Assembly (NCBI GenBank): GCA_015680685.1
Contig: MNCI01022190.1
Coordinates: 104,883 to 168,882 of the forward strand
From: Gnetum montanum
Lineage: Eukaryota; Streptophyta; Gnetopsida; Gnetales; Gnetaceae
Length of the DNA stretch: 64,000 nt
Direction of reading: 5' to 3'
Below the pieces are notes generated by a model. It did not search any database and had not been told where the DNA came from. It worked only from the letters and a program-made list of their open reading frames with translations. Shown in pieces: positions 34,801 through 47,039 of the stretch; the stretch's first letter is position 1; each line of letters opens with the position of its first letter. The position numbers and the translations under genes are program-made.

Positions 34801-36700
34801 GGGTTTGAAGGTTGTTACCAAAGTAGGGAAAGAAGTGGACCACTTGGAGGAAGCGGCAGAGTAGCTAAATAATTTTCATGGTCATAAGGGGTTTTCTCTG
34901 GACCAATTTCAAGTTGTAATGGCTAAAGAGGCATATCCATTATTTTGTTCCCAAGCATTTTCTAAGTTGTTATCACAAGGAAAGATTATTGACATTGAAT
35001 AGGCATGGGCCATGAAGAAGGTCCTCACTGAGGGTGTTCAATTTAATTGGACTACTCATTTAGTTTCTGGGCTACATGGGGAGATCCTGAGACTCTAGAA
35101 CAACCTTACAATGAAATGCCACACGCACTTTGCGCTTTTCAAAACATATATAAGAAGGTTTTTAGAGTTCCTTATTGTGTAGAAGGATGGACGATGGGTA
35201 TGCCAATATCCATCCTATCTTTCTAAGTCTTGGGTGAAACTCATTTATCCCACCATGTAGGATCAAAACCAACCAAAGGATGTTAGGAAATTGTTGTTTG
35301 TCACCACTAAGCATTTTACTAGTGTACATTGTGCTTTCCCTGACAACATGGAGATTAAACCCCAGGTTACCCAAGGGAATGTTGAAAAGGCCAAGGAATT
35401 ACATGCCAAAGTTAAAGGTGTAACTAGAGCAAAACTGAAGAGGCCTATGGTTAAGGAAGTAACACTAGTGATCAAGTAGTCCACAAAGAGGAGGTTTGTG
35501 GTTAAACTTGGCTAGGTACATCATGTGGTCATAGGTATGTTTTAGTTTGTTTTATTTTTAATTTTTTTTGCATTTTATGTTTTACATTATAATACCATGT
35601 TGTTATTTTGTTTTAGGCAAAATGTACTAAGTTGTTCTATGTTTTGTCTTTGTTATTCTTGTAGACAAGAAACAAGAATTAGTGGCCAAGGTAGTAGTGG
35701 TAAAAATGGAGTAGAAACACTTAGAGGAGGAATTTCTACAAAAGCATGATGATGAGGGATTATCCAACATTGCATTGGATGACCTTGATGTTATATTTGA
35801 TGGTTCATAGCTAGGTGAACCGCTCATTATCATGCCAGATGATATCCCATGTATTCATGAATCTTGTTCTTATGTGTTGCATTTTATGTTTTCATGTTTA
35901 AAGCTTGGTTTTAACTATATAATCTATAATTGCCTATTACAACTCCTGATCCCTAGCCACATGCCTCAACCTCTACATTTCACATGAAACAATGGGTGGA
36001 GGTTCTCAATAAAATTGAGTCCATGCATGGGGTAGCCAAAGACATGATTGATTAGTTGTAACAAAATGCTTTCAATGTTGGTATGAACCTTAAGTTCTTT
36101 TACCTTTAATGGTTTTTAATTTGCTTATACTTTTTTGTTGTTCATGTAAGTTTTCTGGTTATGTGGTCTTATTTGTTTGGAAATTTTATAGTTATTTTAA
36201 TCATTTATTATTTTTAATATGTGTGTTTTATTGTTATATTGCTTGTAGTGTATAAGGTTGGATGGGATCCTGACTGTGCCATGGATATTTATTTGTTGCC
36301 TAGCCTACCTCTCAAAGTAAAGAATGTGCCATGAAAGTTGTATGAAAGTGTCACTGGATGTGCACTTTCATGCATCAAAATTTCATGCAAGTGCCAACAT
36401 TCAAATGAGTTCCTATGTGAACAAGTTGTGGCATTAGCAAGGGAAACTAAGAGGTAAGCTAAGGTGATCAAGAATCTCCAAAATCATAAGGGATTCATGG
36501 AAGTCCAAGTGGCTAACAAGGACTCCTTATGAACCAAGGACATAACCTAGGCACATTGTTGAAACACCATCCATGGAAAGGTTGCTCTTTCTAGGGAGGT
36601 CATGAATTAGAAGATGGACTTGTTACCATCATGGACTCTTTCTAGGATGTTTGCTAATTTTAGGCCTTCGAGGTGTATGCATTTTATGATTTTTAGGTCA
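31847..36700 (+). pseudogene. Gene X copy B: spliced FCP1/NIF phosphatase-like TE gene
   Basis: Inferred exons: 31847-31971 (MSKRKAFISKNL start), 33443-33899, 33987-34261, 34479-35534, 35665-35850, about 35957-36080 and 36249-about 36700. Nearly every border has GT/AG and matches copy C. Exon 2, in frame with exon 1, has the layout of the plant FCP1/NIF domain (HAD superfamily). SILVVIELVGLLYYI stands where the family has a VLDVNGLL-type strand; then come NEFLAYFL, VMVWSHLA, KLSKI and YNANNTLLVGHCANMLF, then NPLITIYHLDG, against the family's NTLLLDDSPYKALLNPP. The nucleophile Asp is Glu and the later acidic pair is lost, so even the unmutated parent may have lacked activity. Exon 4 resembles plant transposon-associated domains (LLDLFMALSPTIPILEMVN, FIDLFGISHEGLKV). 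About 15 in-frame stops. Confidence 0.6.
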
Positions 36701-38639
36701 TGATGGGCCCTATGATTTGAAAAGAAAACTTTTATTGGTTTTTATGTTTAAAAATTTTTATGAGCTCTTAAGTTTTAAAGTTTTTATGGTATTTTTATGT
36801 TTTATGTTTTAAAATAGACATGACATAAAGATAAATGGTAAACAAGAATAATCCTTAGGCTATGTGTAAAGTAAAGTTAAAATAATGTAAAACAAAGTAA
36901 AGCAAAATGGTGCATGCAAATGACGTTCCAAATAGACTAAGAAGGCTATAGAAAAAGAAGGTTACATGGTTATAGATGCAAAGGTAAGCAAATTGGTGGT
37001 ATACATCAATTGTGTAGATATTGTTACAACCAAAAACCTAGATTGCTAGAATGAAAAACCAAGGATCCTTAGTGTAAGTAGTTCCTCAACCTTGAATCCC
37101 CAGGCCTTCATGATGAAAATGAAATTTAGGGCACCTTGGCCAGTTTGGCAAATCAACTAGAGGCTTAGGAGATGCAAAATATGGGAATATAAATATATTC
37201 AAATAATGCATAGATAATGAATTTAATTTTATTTAACACAAAACTCAAAACTTAAAAATTTATTGAGAAAATAATAAAGAATAAGTTAGAGAAATTTGTA
37301 TAACAAATAGTACCTAGATGAGCAAAAGGGAGGTTCACTTATGCAAGAGTTCAAAGGACATTGAAGCTAAGATAATGTACTCCATGATCAAGGTGCTAAG
37401 CTACTCTTGATGTTCTTGAACCTTCCTTTGTTGCTGCAACCTTGGATTTACCAATTAGGTTGTTGCTAAGGGGTGTGAAAGGTGGGATATTTGGATGCCA
37501 ATTTGCTTCATGTTGGGTTTGGAATTCTAGAAGTGTAGTGTTAGCATAAAAAATCCACCAAATCTCAAGGCTTTACTACTTCCATGCTAGGGTTCAAGAG
37601 AATGCAAGTATGGGAACTTTCAAGAGCTCTTGAGTTCCTAAAAACGCCCCAAATGTGGAATTTTGTGTATGAAAATTACTTGTAAGTATTGAATGTTGTT
37701 AAAAATTACTAAAACTTGTCAAAAAAAAACATGGAACTAAAAATTGTTCGTATGGCCAAAAGTTGTTGAACCTCTAAATGGTGTTGGAGGATAGCTTTTA
37801 TAATTTTTTTGGGCAATGAATGGGGTTGAAAATTGGCTTTGAATCAGTTGCAAATTTAGGTGAGATGGATGTCCAAATTTGGGGGGTTAATATACATAGT
37901 AAGTACTTCCCCCGTGGTCATTCTGTTTACTATAAATAGTAACTAGGGCACACCTTCCACATTGGAGATGAATCTTCCATGCTAAGCTCTCCACCATGCT
38001 TGTTGAGGTGGCTAGTCAATATTGAAGAACATGAATTAATGAATTTTGTTTCTTGTGGCTTCCACACTAGGGGAAACTTTCCAAGCTGAAGGAAAAGTTT
38101 CCAAGCTAGAGAAAAAATTTCTCATTAGGGGCAAACTTTCCAGGCTGAGGGGAAAGTTTCCAAATTATGCATTTGGTGTCCATGTTGAAGGTGGAAAAGT
38201 CTCCAAACACCCCTGCCCCCCTTCCACGTTGGGAATAAGTCTCCAAACCCATAGAATTACCTTTTTTTGCATTCCAAAAGGCATTTTGACTCCCGAAGCC
38301 CAAATATAGACACATGATGATTTTTTTCACTTGGGGAATGAGGCTTTAACCAGTTATGAAGCATTTTCCAAATCCAAAAGTATAAAGTATGTGAAATTGC
38401 TCATTGTGGATTACAATTTTCACATTTACAATGAAATTTTTCCTTAAGTTTCATGGGGTGAAAGGTACATGATGAAGATTAGTTATAACATGAAAAATTT
38501 TGTGGTATTTTAATGGCCCCTCTTTGTTGGTGCCTGGAGGATTTCCCCAAGAGCCATCGACAAAGAATACAAAACACCATTGCATATTATAACATTACAA
38601 TGCATATAGGCCACATGAGAAATAGGCTATCTAGGTCAC
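36701..38639. other. Non-coding flank 3' of pol copy 2, homologous to 23.0-24.4 kb
   Basis: No gene is supported. The order of words matches 23.0-24.4 kb (CCTTGAATCCC near 37088; TTCACATTTACAATG; GGCCCCTCTTTG; GACAAAGAATACAAAAC near 38564). At 37.9-38.3 kb several TTCCACATTGG / TTTCCAAGCT words belong to the dyad family of the array at 42.9-45.6 kb. A purine-rich motif here was considered as a PBS and rejected. Confidence 0.5.
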
Positions 38640-38735
38640 AAAATTTGCTAGTTTAAGGCTGTGGCAAGCCATGGTACTAGTTTAAGCCTTGGTAGGCCAT
38701 GTTTACTAGTTTAAGGTCGTAGTGGACTATTGAAG
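38640..38735 (+). repeat. Repeat Z, three units
   Basis: About 30-bp units of the type GTTTAAGGCTGTGGCAAGCC followed by ATGGT, three times in a row. The same unit occurs at 42430-42515, 62780-62955 and once near 29390. It lies just outside the pol stop codon. Confidence 0.65.
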
Positions 38736-38763
38736 GTAGGCTCACTTGTTGATGATCTGTCGG

Positions 38764-39900
38764 CTACATGTAGTATGAATTTAGATAGGAATGCTTGACC
38801 GGATTGGCCAGCTCATTTCCATCCATGTTGGCTATTCTAAATGCTTTGTTCCCATAGGCTCTAGTGATAAGAAAGGATCCTTCCTAGTTGGCTAAGAGTT
38901 TCTCCACATGCTCACAGATGACCTTGAGGACTAGGTTCCCATCCTTGATCTTGTGCATGATCAAGTTATGGTGATGTTGTCACTTTTGACTCTCTTGATA
39001 GTGCTTGATGTAACCAAGCACTTGCATACGCTGCTCCTCCATCGAATCTAGTGCTATTATCCACAACTCCTTACTCTGATTGTCATTGATGATGTTGGTC
39101 AAGGCTACTCAAAATGATGGCACCTATAATTCAAGAGGTAAAATAACTTTAGAACCATAAACAAGGCTATAAGGGATCATGTTGGTTTTCATGTGATAGG
39201 TTTTTCTATTTTCCCATAATGCATAGACAAGTAGTTCATGTCACTTCCTCTTGCTATTGTTGAGCATCTTATTGATCAATTTTTTGATGGCCTTGTTGCT
39301 TTCTTTTTCTTGTCCATTGGCTTAAGGGTAGTAAGGTGATGAAAAAGAATGCTTAATGCCTAGGTTATGACAAAAATCCTTAGTTTCTTGGCTATTGAAT
39401 TGAGGTCCATTGTCCATAACTATGATCATGGATATGACAAAATGAGCTACAATGTTGTCTAGAATAAATTTACAAACTTGTTTAAATGTGGTCTTTCTTA
39501 GGGGAATAGCCTCAACCCATTTGGTAAAGTATTTGGTTGTGGTGATAATGAAGCTATGCCCTACAATAGATTTAGGCATTATAGGTCCAATGATATCCAT
39601 CCCCCACTATTGAAACATCCATGTTATTTGGGTTATATGTAACTTGTTGGTGATACATGTATCAAGTTTCTATATCACTGGCATGTGTCACATCGCTTAA
39701 CCTTTTGTAGGCAGTCATTTTCCATATGGGGCCAATAGTAGTCTAACCATCTAATCTTAGTGATTGTGGCTCTAGGTCCTATATGTCCTTCACAAACACC
39801 ATTGTGGACCTCCTCTAGAATTTTTCTAGTTTCGATTTTACTTAAGCACTTTAGGTGTGTGCCATCATAGGATTGTCGACATAACATGTTATCATCTACA
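38764..39900 (-). pseudogene. Integrase of Tat-type pol copy 2
   Basis: The H2C2 zinc domain is open at 39887-39675 (EEVHNGVCEGHIGPRATI, then CDTCQ). The catalytic core is open at 39600-39322: MDIIGPIMPKS with the first Asp, VMDNGPQFNSQETKDF with the second Asp retained, then a decayed NGQ-EKESNKAI for the Glu region. The C-terminus ends AYGNKAFRIANMDGNEL, HSYLNSYYM and a TAG at 38764, the usual close of Tat integrases. One frame change separates the zinc domain and the core. It is better preserved than copy 1. Confidence 0.8.
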
Positions 39901-40189
39901 ATGACATACTATTTCAATCACCTGCGTATGGCATCCTTCTGAGAAGTATTTAGGCCCTATGAGGATTCATCATGCATAAGGTAAAATTTGGTATCATCAT
40001 ACCACTCCTTGGGAGGATCAGTATGAAGGACAACCACAAAGGTATCCTCAGTGTTCTATGTGATAGGAGTAGCATAGCCCACAATTAAGGTGGACAACTT
40101 GCTAAACACATCTTGCATCATACTAAGGGCTAGTGTTGTAGTTGCATCAGCTATGAAATTTTCATTTTGAGGTATGTATTGGATATCAA

Positions 40190-40830
40190 TGTCTATGTAT
40201 TATTGTAACAAATTCTTTCCTAGGTCATAGTAGGGTTGTAAGTTCTTAGCTTTGCATGCATAGACTTTGGTTACTTGGTTAACCACAAGTTGTGAGTTGC
40301 CTTTAATGGCTAGGCATATAATTTCTAGGTTACAAGCTACCATTATTCCTCTAATCAAACCCTCATATTCTGCTATGTTGTTGATACATGAAAACCCAAA
40401 ATGATAGACAAAGGGTTGGATTTCATCAAATGGGAATGTTATGATGGCAACAGTACTATCCTCATCGGTGGTTGAAGCTCTGTTGAAGTTCATGACTAAT
40501 AATCCTTGGGGTACTTGGCTAACTATGTTAATTTATTCATTAGGGAGCTTAGCATCTATGGTTACTTACTCATCAATATGTAAAACTATGAGTTGTATGT
40601 ATATAGCTTGATCTTTTGTTAAGGATTGAGAGATGTAATAAAGGTTAAATTTTGCAGTTACGACTTTCCATTGGGCTATACAACTACTTTCATAGATGTT
40701 GGTGATTATGGATTTGAGTATGTTGTCCTTGCAAATTACATTGACTTGGCTTTTGAAGAGGTAGTGTATCCATTTATTCAAAGAGAAGAGTAACACTAGA
40801 CAATACTTCTCCACCTTAGTGTATCAAGTC
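40190..40830 (-). pseudogene. Dual RNase H of Tat-type pol copy 2
   Basis: Two successive domains are legible on the minus strand. The gypsy RNase H at 40814-40566 has CLVLLFSLNKWIHYLFKSQV and CIAQWKVVTAKFNLYYISQS. The second, archaeal-type RNase H at 40493-40200 has NIAEYEGLIRGIMVACNLEI, then KGNSQLVVNQV, where the family has KGDSQLV; the Asp-to-Asn change would inactivate it. Two RNase H domains between RT and integrase are diagnostic of the Tat branch of Ty3/gypsy. Separating them is a stop and a short linker. Confidence 0.8.
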
Positions 40831-42190
40831 TTGTGGGCAACTAACATGTGGCTAAGGTAGTATGCAATCATTTATGCTTTGTCATCATGCTTCTGATAGA
40901 GTAGAGAGGCAAAGGATGTATTAGATATGGCTAGATACATGTAAAATGACTTTCCCTCTTGTGGAGGATAGACTATTAGTAGTTGTGTCAACTCTACCTT
41001 AAGGTTTTCAAAGGATTCTTGGCATTGAGCCCTTCACTCATAGTGAACTCCTTTCTTGAGCAACTGTTGCATGGGTTGTAACTTATCCATAAGCTTGGTG
41101 ATAAACCTATGAATAAATTTTAATCTACCTTGTAATCCCTAAATATCTTTAAGGTTTGTAGGTTTTGCCAATTTGGATATGGTCTTAACCTTATCAAGAT
41201 CTATGTGTATCCCTACTTCAAAGACTACAAGGTGAAGTACCTTACTAGTCTTGGCATTGAAGACACACTTCTTAGGATTGATCCTAAGCTTGTATTTGAT
41301 GCATCATTTAAGCATAAGATCTAGGTCATTGGTTATTTTATACTTCATAACTATGTCATCTACATAATCATTAAGCAAACCTTACATGTAATCACTGAAG
41401 ATATAGGTCATGCCTCTCTGGTATGTCGCTCCAGCATTCTTAAGGCAAAAGGACATCATGGTATAACAAAAAGTACCTCATGGGGTCATAAATATCATGC
41501 TAAGTTGATGCTCTAGGTTGATCCTAATTTCGTTATATCCCAAGAATCCATTCATAAAGGACAACAAGGCATGTTCGAGTGTAGTATTGATAAGTTAATC
41601 AATACTAGGCAAAGGGAAGTCATCCTTGATGGTTGCTTTATTTAGGTCTTAGAAATCAATGCAAATATGGATACTCCCATTTTTCCTAGGGACTACCACT
41701 ATGTTGGACACTTATTTTACATACTTGACATTTATAATGAAACTTGATTAGTAAAGCTTTGAGATTTCATCACGAACTACCAAGGCCAAGTCAGGTCTAA
41801 TCTTTTGCACTTTTTGCGTAATTGGTCTAATGCTAGGATCTGGTATGATGTGCTAGACTAGATGTGGGTCTAGGCCTGGCATATCTTCATATGACTAGGA
41901 AAATTCCTTAATGTTTCTTTATAATACTTTGTTGATACCCTAGGCACATTGAGACTCTAACAAGGAACTTAGTTTAAGGGTTTTTTCCCCACCACTGTGT
42001 GTTGTGACAAGAACCTCAACTAGAGGATCTTTGGTTATGTCTCCTGCTTCTAAGTCAAGGGTTTTGACTAGGTCTTTAGACCATTTTAGATGTTTCTCTA
42101 TTTATGCTATGTGGTCTAAAAGACTCTAAGGCTCAAGATCTAGGAAACTAGGGCTGATACATCCTTTAATATCATCATGGGATCCATGTA
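40831..42190 (-). pseudogene. Reverse transcriptase of Tat-type pol copy 2 (decayed)
   Basis: The minus-strand RT parallels copy 1. The fingers near 41790-41630 read SNIVVVPRKNGSIRICIDF, then DLNKATIKDDFPLPS. The active site near 41353-41338 reads YVDD and is intact. NPKKCVFNAKTSKV, HIDLDKVKTISKL and LMDKLQPMQQLLKKG follow in the thumb. N-terminally the lineage segment with GLDPHLV is recognisable near 41870. Stops are scattered. No gag or protease lies upstream, only spacer, repeat Z and a dyad array. Confidence 0.75.
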
Positions 42191-42429
42191 GACACAAAGG
42201 CAAACTGATTTGCTCCTAGGTACTTATAATATGATCTTTCACAACAACAAAAAGCATATTAAGTGGAATCTAGATAAAAGTAAATAAATAATGTTAAAAT
42301 TCCATAAAACATATACAACTCTATTGTAATTAAGGCCATCCAAGGTCATCAATGAGATAAGGTCAATTCATAAATGTTAAACAAGGGGAAGTATAAAGCG
42401 TAAGGCTACAAATGATCAACAAATGTCAT

Positions 42430-42515
42430 AATTTTTCCAGTTTAAGGCCTTAGCGAGCCATGATGCTAGTTTAGAGTCTTTGTGGACTATGGTGCCAGTT
42501 TAAGGCCTTAGCAAG
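42430..42515 (+). repeat. Repeat Z, upstream copy group
   Basis: Three units of CAGTTTAAGGCCTTAGCRAG type ending in CCATGRT. With 38640-38735 it brackets pol copy 2 on both sides in the same orientation. The flanking 42190-42890 stretch is A-rich and non-coding. Confidence 0.65.
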
Positions 42516-42889
42516 CCATGGTCATATGGTGTCAAATAGTGGTTAAGGAAGGTCAAACCCCATCATTTGATACCATTAAATCTCAAACAAGGACAAATAG
42601 AGCTATAAGAAGATAAAAAATGAACATATAAGGCTATACAAAGGTCATAGAAAGTCAACAAGGTTCATAAGGAAACATAAGTCCAAAGACAAGCCAAAAC
42701 ATTATGTAACATGTAAAAAATCAAGAAAATTAGGCCATATATGATAAAATTTGGTTAATATAGGCAAAAAATAATTAGGGTTTTCTAGATTTAGTTCTTT
42801 GTGGGCCATGTTTTAAAGCTACAAGACTATTAGGTAAGTTCAGGCATTAATTAAGGCTATTTCTGGGCTATTTAAACCTAAAAATAAAG

Positions 42890-45640
42890 TGTTTTGAGGC
42901 TTCCACACTAGGCTTAGCATGGAAAGAAGCTTCATTAGTATGGAGAATAATGAAAATATGTTTTAGGATGTTCAAAAATCTAAAATTGAGGTTTCAAGAC
43001 CTTCCTAAGGTAGCCTAGGGTCAAATCCATCAAAATTGGGCTTTGTTGAAGTCTGTAAAGGTCAAAAAGCAAGTTTTTAAGTCTTTCTCCCTTGTTCCCA
43101 TGCTTGCCAGTGTGGAAAAGAGAGGGGTCCAACATGGGGAACCAAAATCCAAGAAAAAATGAGGTCAAACATGGTCAAACAGGTAGCTAGAGTATAGACT
43201 TGGAATTGGTGCATCTCCTGGCTTTGTTTCGAGGAAATTCAAGGTCATTTTGAGTGTCAATAGGCATTGAAATGGCTTTCCCCCATTCTTCCACGTTGGG
43301 GATAGAGAGCTTAGCATGGAAAAAAGGGGGGAATGGATTTCTAGCCATCTAACATTAGTCTCTTAAACTCCAAGGACTCCAATAGCTACTACTAGTGTTC
43401 TAGAGTGCATGAAAGGTTGTTTGATGTCATTATAAGGTGTTCAAGAGCCACAAATAGGTCTCTCCTTGAGTTTCCATGTTGGGGAATCTACCCTTAACAT
43501 GGAAAAAGGGATTCCTAGTGTGGAAGGACCATGCATCTTAGATCTAGGATGATTTTGACCTTAATCAACTTTGCATGTCAACCTTTGGGGTTGTTGGGGT
43601 TGAGGACTAGAGTTTGGTGTTAGGTTTTGGAAACTTTGAGTATATATAAGTGTTTTCTTAACTTCACCCCTTCCTTCCACATTGGTCATGGGAAGCTCAA
43701 CATGGAAAACAAAGGAGAATAGATTTTTAACCTTCTGACATCATTTTCTTAAAGTTTGAAAGCTCCAAATAATGCCAGTAGGGTCCTAGAGTGCATACAA
43801 GTTTGGTTAATGTTGTTCTAAGGTAGTTATGGACTTCAAATGGGTTTCCCCATTAATTTCAATGCTAAGTATCATGGAGGGGGAACTCCCAATGTGGAGA
43901 CACCATAAAACTCAGATCTAGCCTAGTTTTAACTTTAATCAACCATGCATGTCAGCCTCTGAGGCTACTAGAGTTTAGGACTAGGGTTTGGAGCCAAAAT
44001 TGATCATTTTAAAGTTTTTAAGTGGTTTTTGGAATTTCCCTCTTTTTCCATGCTAGGGATTCTATGCTTAAAGTGATAAAATGGGGGAAAAGCTTTTTGA
44101 TAATTTTTTGTCACTTTTGAACATGCATGTCTGTTCAAAAGGTTGCTGGCAATGATGGTTAATGCCTGATGTCAAAATGTTTTCTTTTAAAGGTTGATGA
44201 GTGGTTTTTTGACTTCCCCCACTTTTTCCACATTGGGGCTTCCATGATAAACATGAAAAAGTGAGAGAAAAGCGTTTTTATCATTTATGACCAATTTCAA
44301 TCATGCATTCAGGTTTTTGAGGTTGCTAACGATGACTGCTACTTCTTGATGTTAAATTCTAGTTCTTTCAAGGTCGTTGAGGCATTTTTTGAACTCCCCC
44401 CTCNNNNNNNNNNNNNNNNNNNNNNNNNNNNNNNNNNNNNNNNNNNNNNNNNNNNNNNNNNNNNNNNNNNNNNNNNNNNNNNNNNNNNNNNNNNNNNGGA
44501 AAAATGGGGGAAAGCTTCTTAGTCACTTTTAGAAATGCATGTAGATTTCCAAGGTTGCTAACATCTGATGTCAAATTTTGGTTATTCCAAGGGTTACTAG
44601 GAATTTTGTTGACTTGCCCCCTTTTTCCATGCTGGTTCTTCCATGCTTAGCATGAAAAATGGGAGGAAAGCTTTTTGATCTTCTATGGTGACTTTCAAAC
44701 ATTCATGCATGATTACATGGTTACTGATGTTGCTTGTTGCCATTTGACATTGAAATTTGACTATTTCAAGGGTCATAAGGCATTTCTTGGGCTCTCCCCC
44801 CCTCCCCTCCCCCCTTTTGCCTTTTTTCACATTGGGGATTCCATGCTTAGTGTGGAAGAGGTCTGTCTTAGTGGAAAAAGTTAGATGTAGGCCAAATCAA
44901 TAGTCGATCAACCATGCATGTCAAACCTCATAGTTGTTGATGTCAACGATTAATGTTGGGTATTAAGATTTAACAATTTGGAGGCTTCTAAGTGCCTCAT
45001 GCAATCTCCTCCCTTTCTTCCACACCAGGAATGGTAGCCTCAGCATGGATGAGAGGGGGATGATAGTTTTGTGTCATGTTTGATCCATTTTGGGGCTTTT
45101 GGAAACTCTAGAGGGTTCTAGTAGGGTATAAGGGTTACTGATCATCAAAAAATGGTCATTAGATCATCAATTTAGGTTATTTTTGGCTTGCCCCTCCCCC
45201 CCCCCCCCCCCCCATATTTCCATGATAAGGGTAAAAGGCTCAGTGTGAAAGAAGTCTCCCCCAGCATGAAAAACACCAAATCCCAAGTTTTGACCAATTT
45301 TGACTAGGTTTGGTGAGGTCTCGAGGCTGTTGGAGATGCTTGGAGGGGTTCTAGGTCATGTGAGGCTGACATTGGGGTCAAAATTGTGCTAGATGAATAT
45401 TGGGAGATAAGAGTGAGTGTTTACCCTCTTGTTCCACATTGGGCACTATTGTCACAACATGGAAATCTATGGTACTTAGCCATGCTCATGTTTTATCTAA
45501 ATTTGAAAACTTGAGGTTGAAAAAGGTAAGTTTGGGTTACTAAAAATGGAAATATGTTGTAATGCTAATGAATTTGTAAAAGAATGGACATGTTTCCATG
45601 TTGGGCATGGCATTCCTAGTGTGGAAGTATTAAATCAAGG
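42890..45640 (+). repeat. About 190-bp array with TTCCAYRYT...ARYRTGGAA dyads
   Basis: About fourteen diverged units plus a gap. Left arms such as TTCCACACT, TTCCACGTTGG or TTCCATGCTAGG occur near 42901, 43098, 43290, 43479, 43674, 43858, 44047, 44226, 44625, 44827, 45019, 45217, 45432 and 45594, a typical spacing of 180-200 bp. Each left arm is followed within 20-30 bp by a right arm such as CTTAGCATGGAA or TAGTGTGGAA. It shares background words (AAGGTCATTTTGAG) with the 29.5-31.3 kb array, so the two arrays are related although their dyads differ. No coding potential. Confidence 0.75.
44404..44497. other. Assembly gap (94 N)
   Basis: A run of N within the dyad array, probably an unresolved repeat unit. 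The spacing across it (44226 to 44625) equals about two units. Confidence 0.95.
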
Positions 45641-46030
45641 TTGCCATAATGTTTGAAGTGTCAAAATTGGTAAAAAATATCAGCGTTGATGCAAATTTTG
45701 GCCATAAGGAAAGGCATAGGGTGGGGCCCATAATTCAAAAATTTAAAATTTTGAAAAGTGAATTTATTTCCCACCCCCTCTCCCCTCTCCCCGCCCCACC
45801 CACCCCACCCCCCACCCCTAAAACCAACATGAACTAGACTTTCCCCCCTTTCTCTTTAGTGCACTTGTAGTCATTGTGCACTGAATTAATAGTTGGGGTT
45901 TCATTTAGGTATTTGATGGGTTTTATAAGTCAAATTTTGTAAATTTTGATCATAATTATCATTCTTTAGAAACAACACATTGGAGGAGAGCTCTGATAGG
46001 ATTCTTGTGGAAACTACAACCAATCTTTAG
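45641..46030. other. Low-complexity C-rich spacer before gene X copy C
   Basis: Contains CCCC-rich runs (45770-45830); a 19-base C homopolymer lies just before, at about 45193-45213. No gene is supported. Such runs are prone to sequencing error. Confidence 0.6.
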
Positions 46031-47039
46031 TGTGGAAGCCTCCCATCTCCCCTGTAGCTAGCGTAGAACTCCACAATATGGAGGATGAATGAGCACTCTA
46101 GGGAGTTATTAGAGTTTCCTAGGCCTATCTCCATTCAGTCCCCATCTATCACCACTCCAAGGTAGGTAGTTCTACCTATTTCTACCTTTGTTTTTTGTGA
46201 AATTTCTAATTTTTTGCTTTCTAGATGTTGAGGCTATTTTTTTAGATCTACTTTAGTAGGGAGATTAAAAGTGAATTTTGATAAGATCCCATCTCTTATA
46301 ATGGTTTCTTCCATGTAGATTTATAGTTTTTTTATTGATTTAGCTTTTGTAGATTTGATTTTAGAAATAGGGCTTGTTTTATGCTTTTTTCTCAAAATGT
46401 TGGGTTATGGCCATTTTTTTCAGATCTACACCTTAGGATTTGTTAAAATCAAATTTGAAAAAAATCCTACCCAATTATTTTAATGTGAATTAAAATGGGT
46501 TTTAATGGTTTTGGCTGTTTTGACCTTTTTAATGGCTATGTTAAATTTAGGCTTTGGATTTTTGAAGGTTTGCTATGAAAAAAAAGTCAACTTGTGTATT
46601 TTTTCTTAGTGAAATGACTCCATGTTTGTGAAATTAAAGGTTACGGGGTTTGTAGCCCTTTGTTTAAGCTTTCTGATGGTTGTTGTCTCATTTAATTTGG
46701 CTTTGAAGTAAGGAAGTTATCACTACACAGTTAGGTTGTTTATGCCACTTTTGTAATTTCATATAGATTTGTGAGATTTTCATAAGAAAATGGCCAAGAT
46801 TTTTGCTATTTTCTAGTCATGGATGCATAGGTTTTGGCTTCAGCTTTCCAACAGAGATGGAATCACTCCGATTGGACTTAAAATGAATTTTTTTATGAAT
46901 TTTTTTACTATGATTGTGTGAATCAAGGCAAAACTCATTATTGTAGTACATTACTCAAAATAGAAGTGGTTGATATACTTAGTTTTTTGCTTTTTCTAGA
47001 AGAGTAAAAGCTTTTTCTATTTAAATAAGTTTTTATTAT

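Noticed and set aside
38530-38580. Possible tRNA primer-binding site on the minus strand (GATGGCTCTTGGGGAAATCC), also near 24.36 kb
   Set aside because: It resembles the TGGCGACTCxxxTGGGGA type loosely, but the implied LTR between it and the integrase stop would be only about 200 bp in unit 2 and 1 kb in unit 1, and no TG...CA pair fits. Not called.
45190-45214. Homopolymer C tract as a regulatory G-quadruplex
   Set aside because: A single 19-base C run in a dyad array, next to other C-rich errors-prone runs. It may be a sequencing artefact and has no conserved counterpart.
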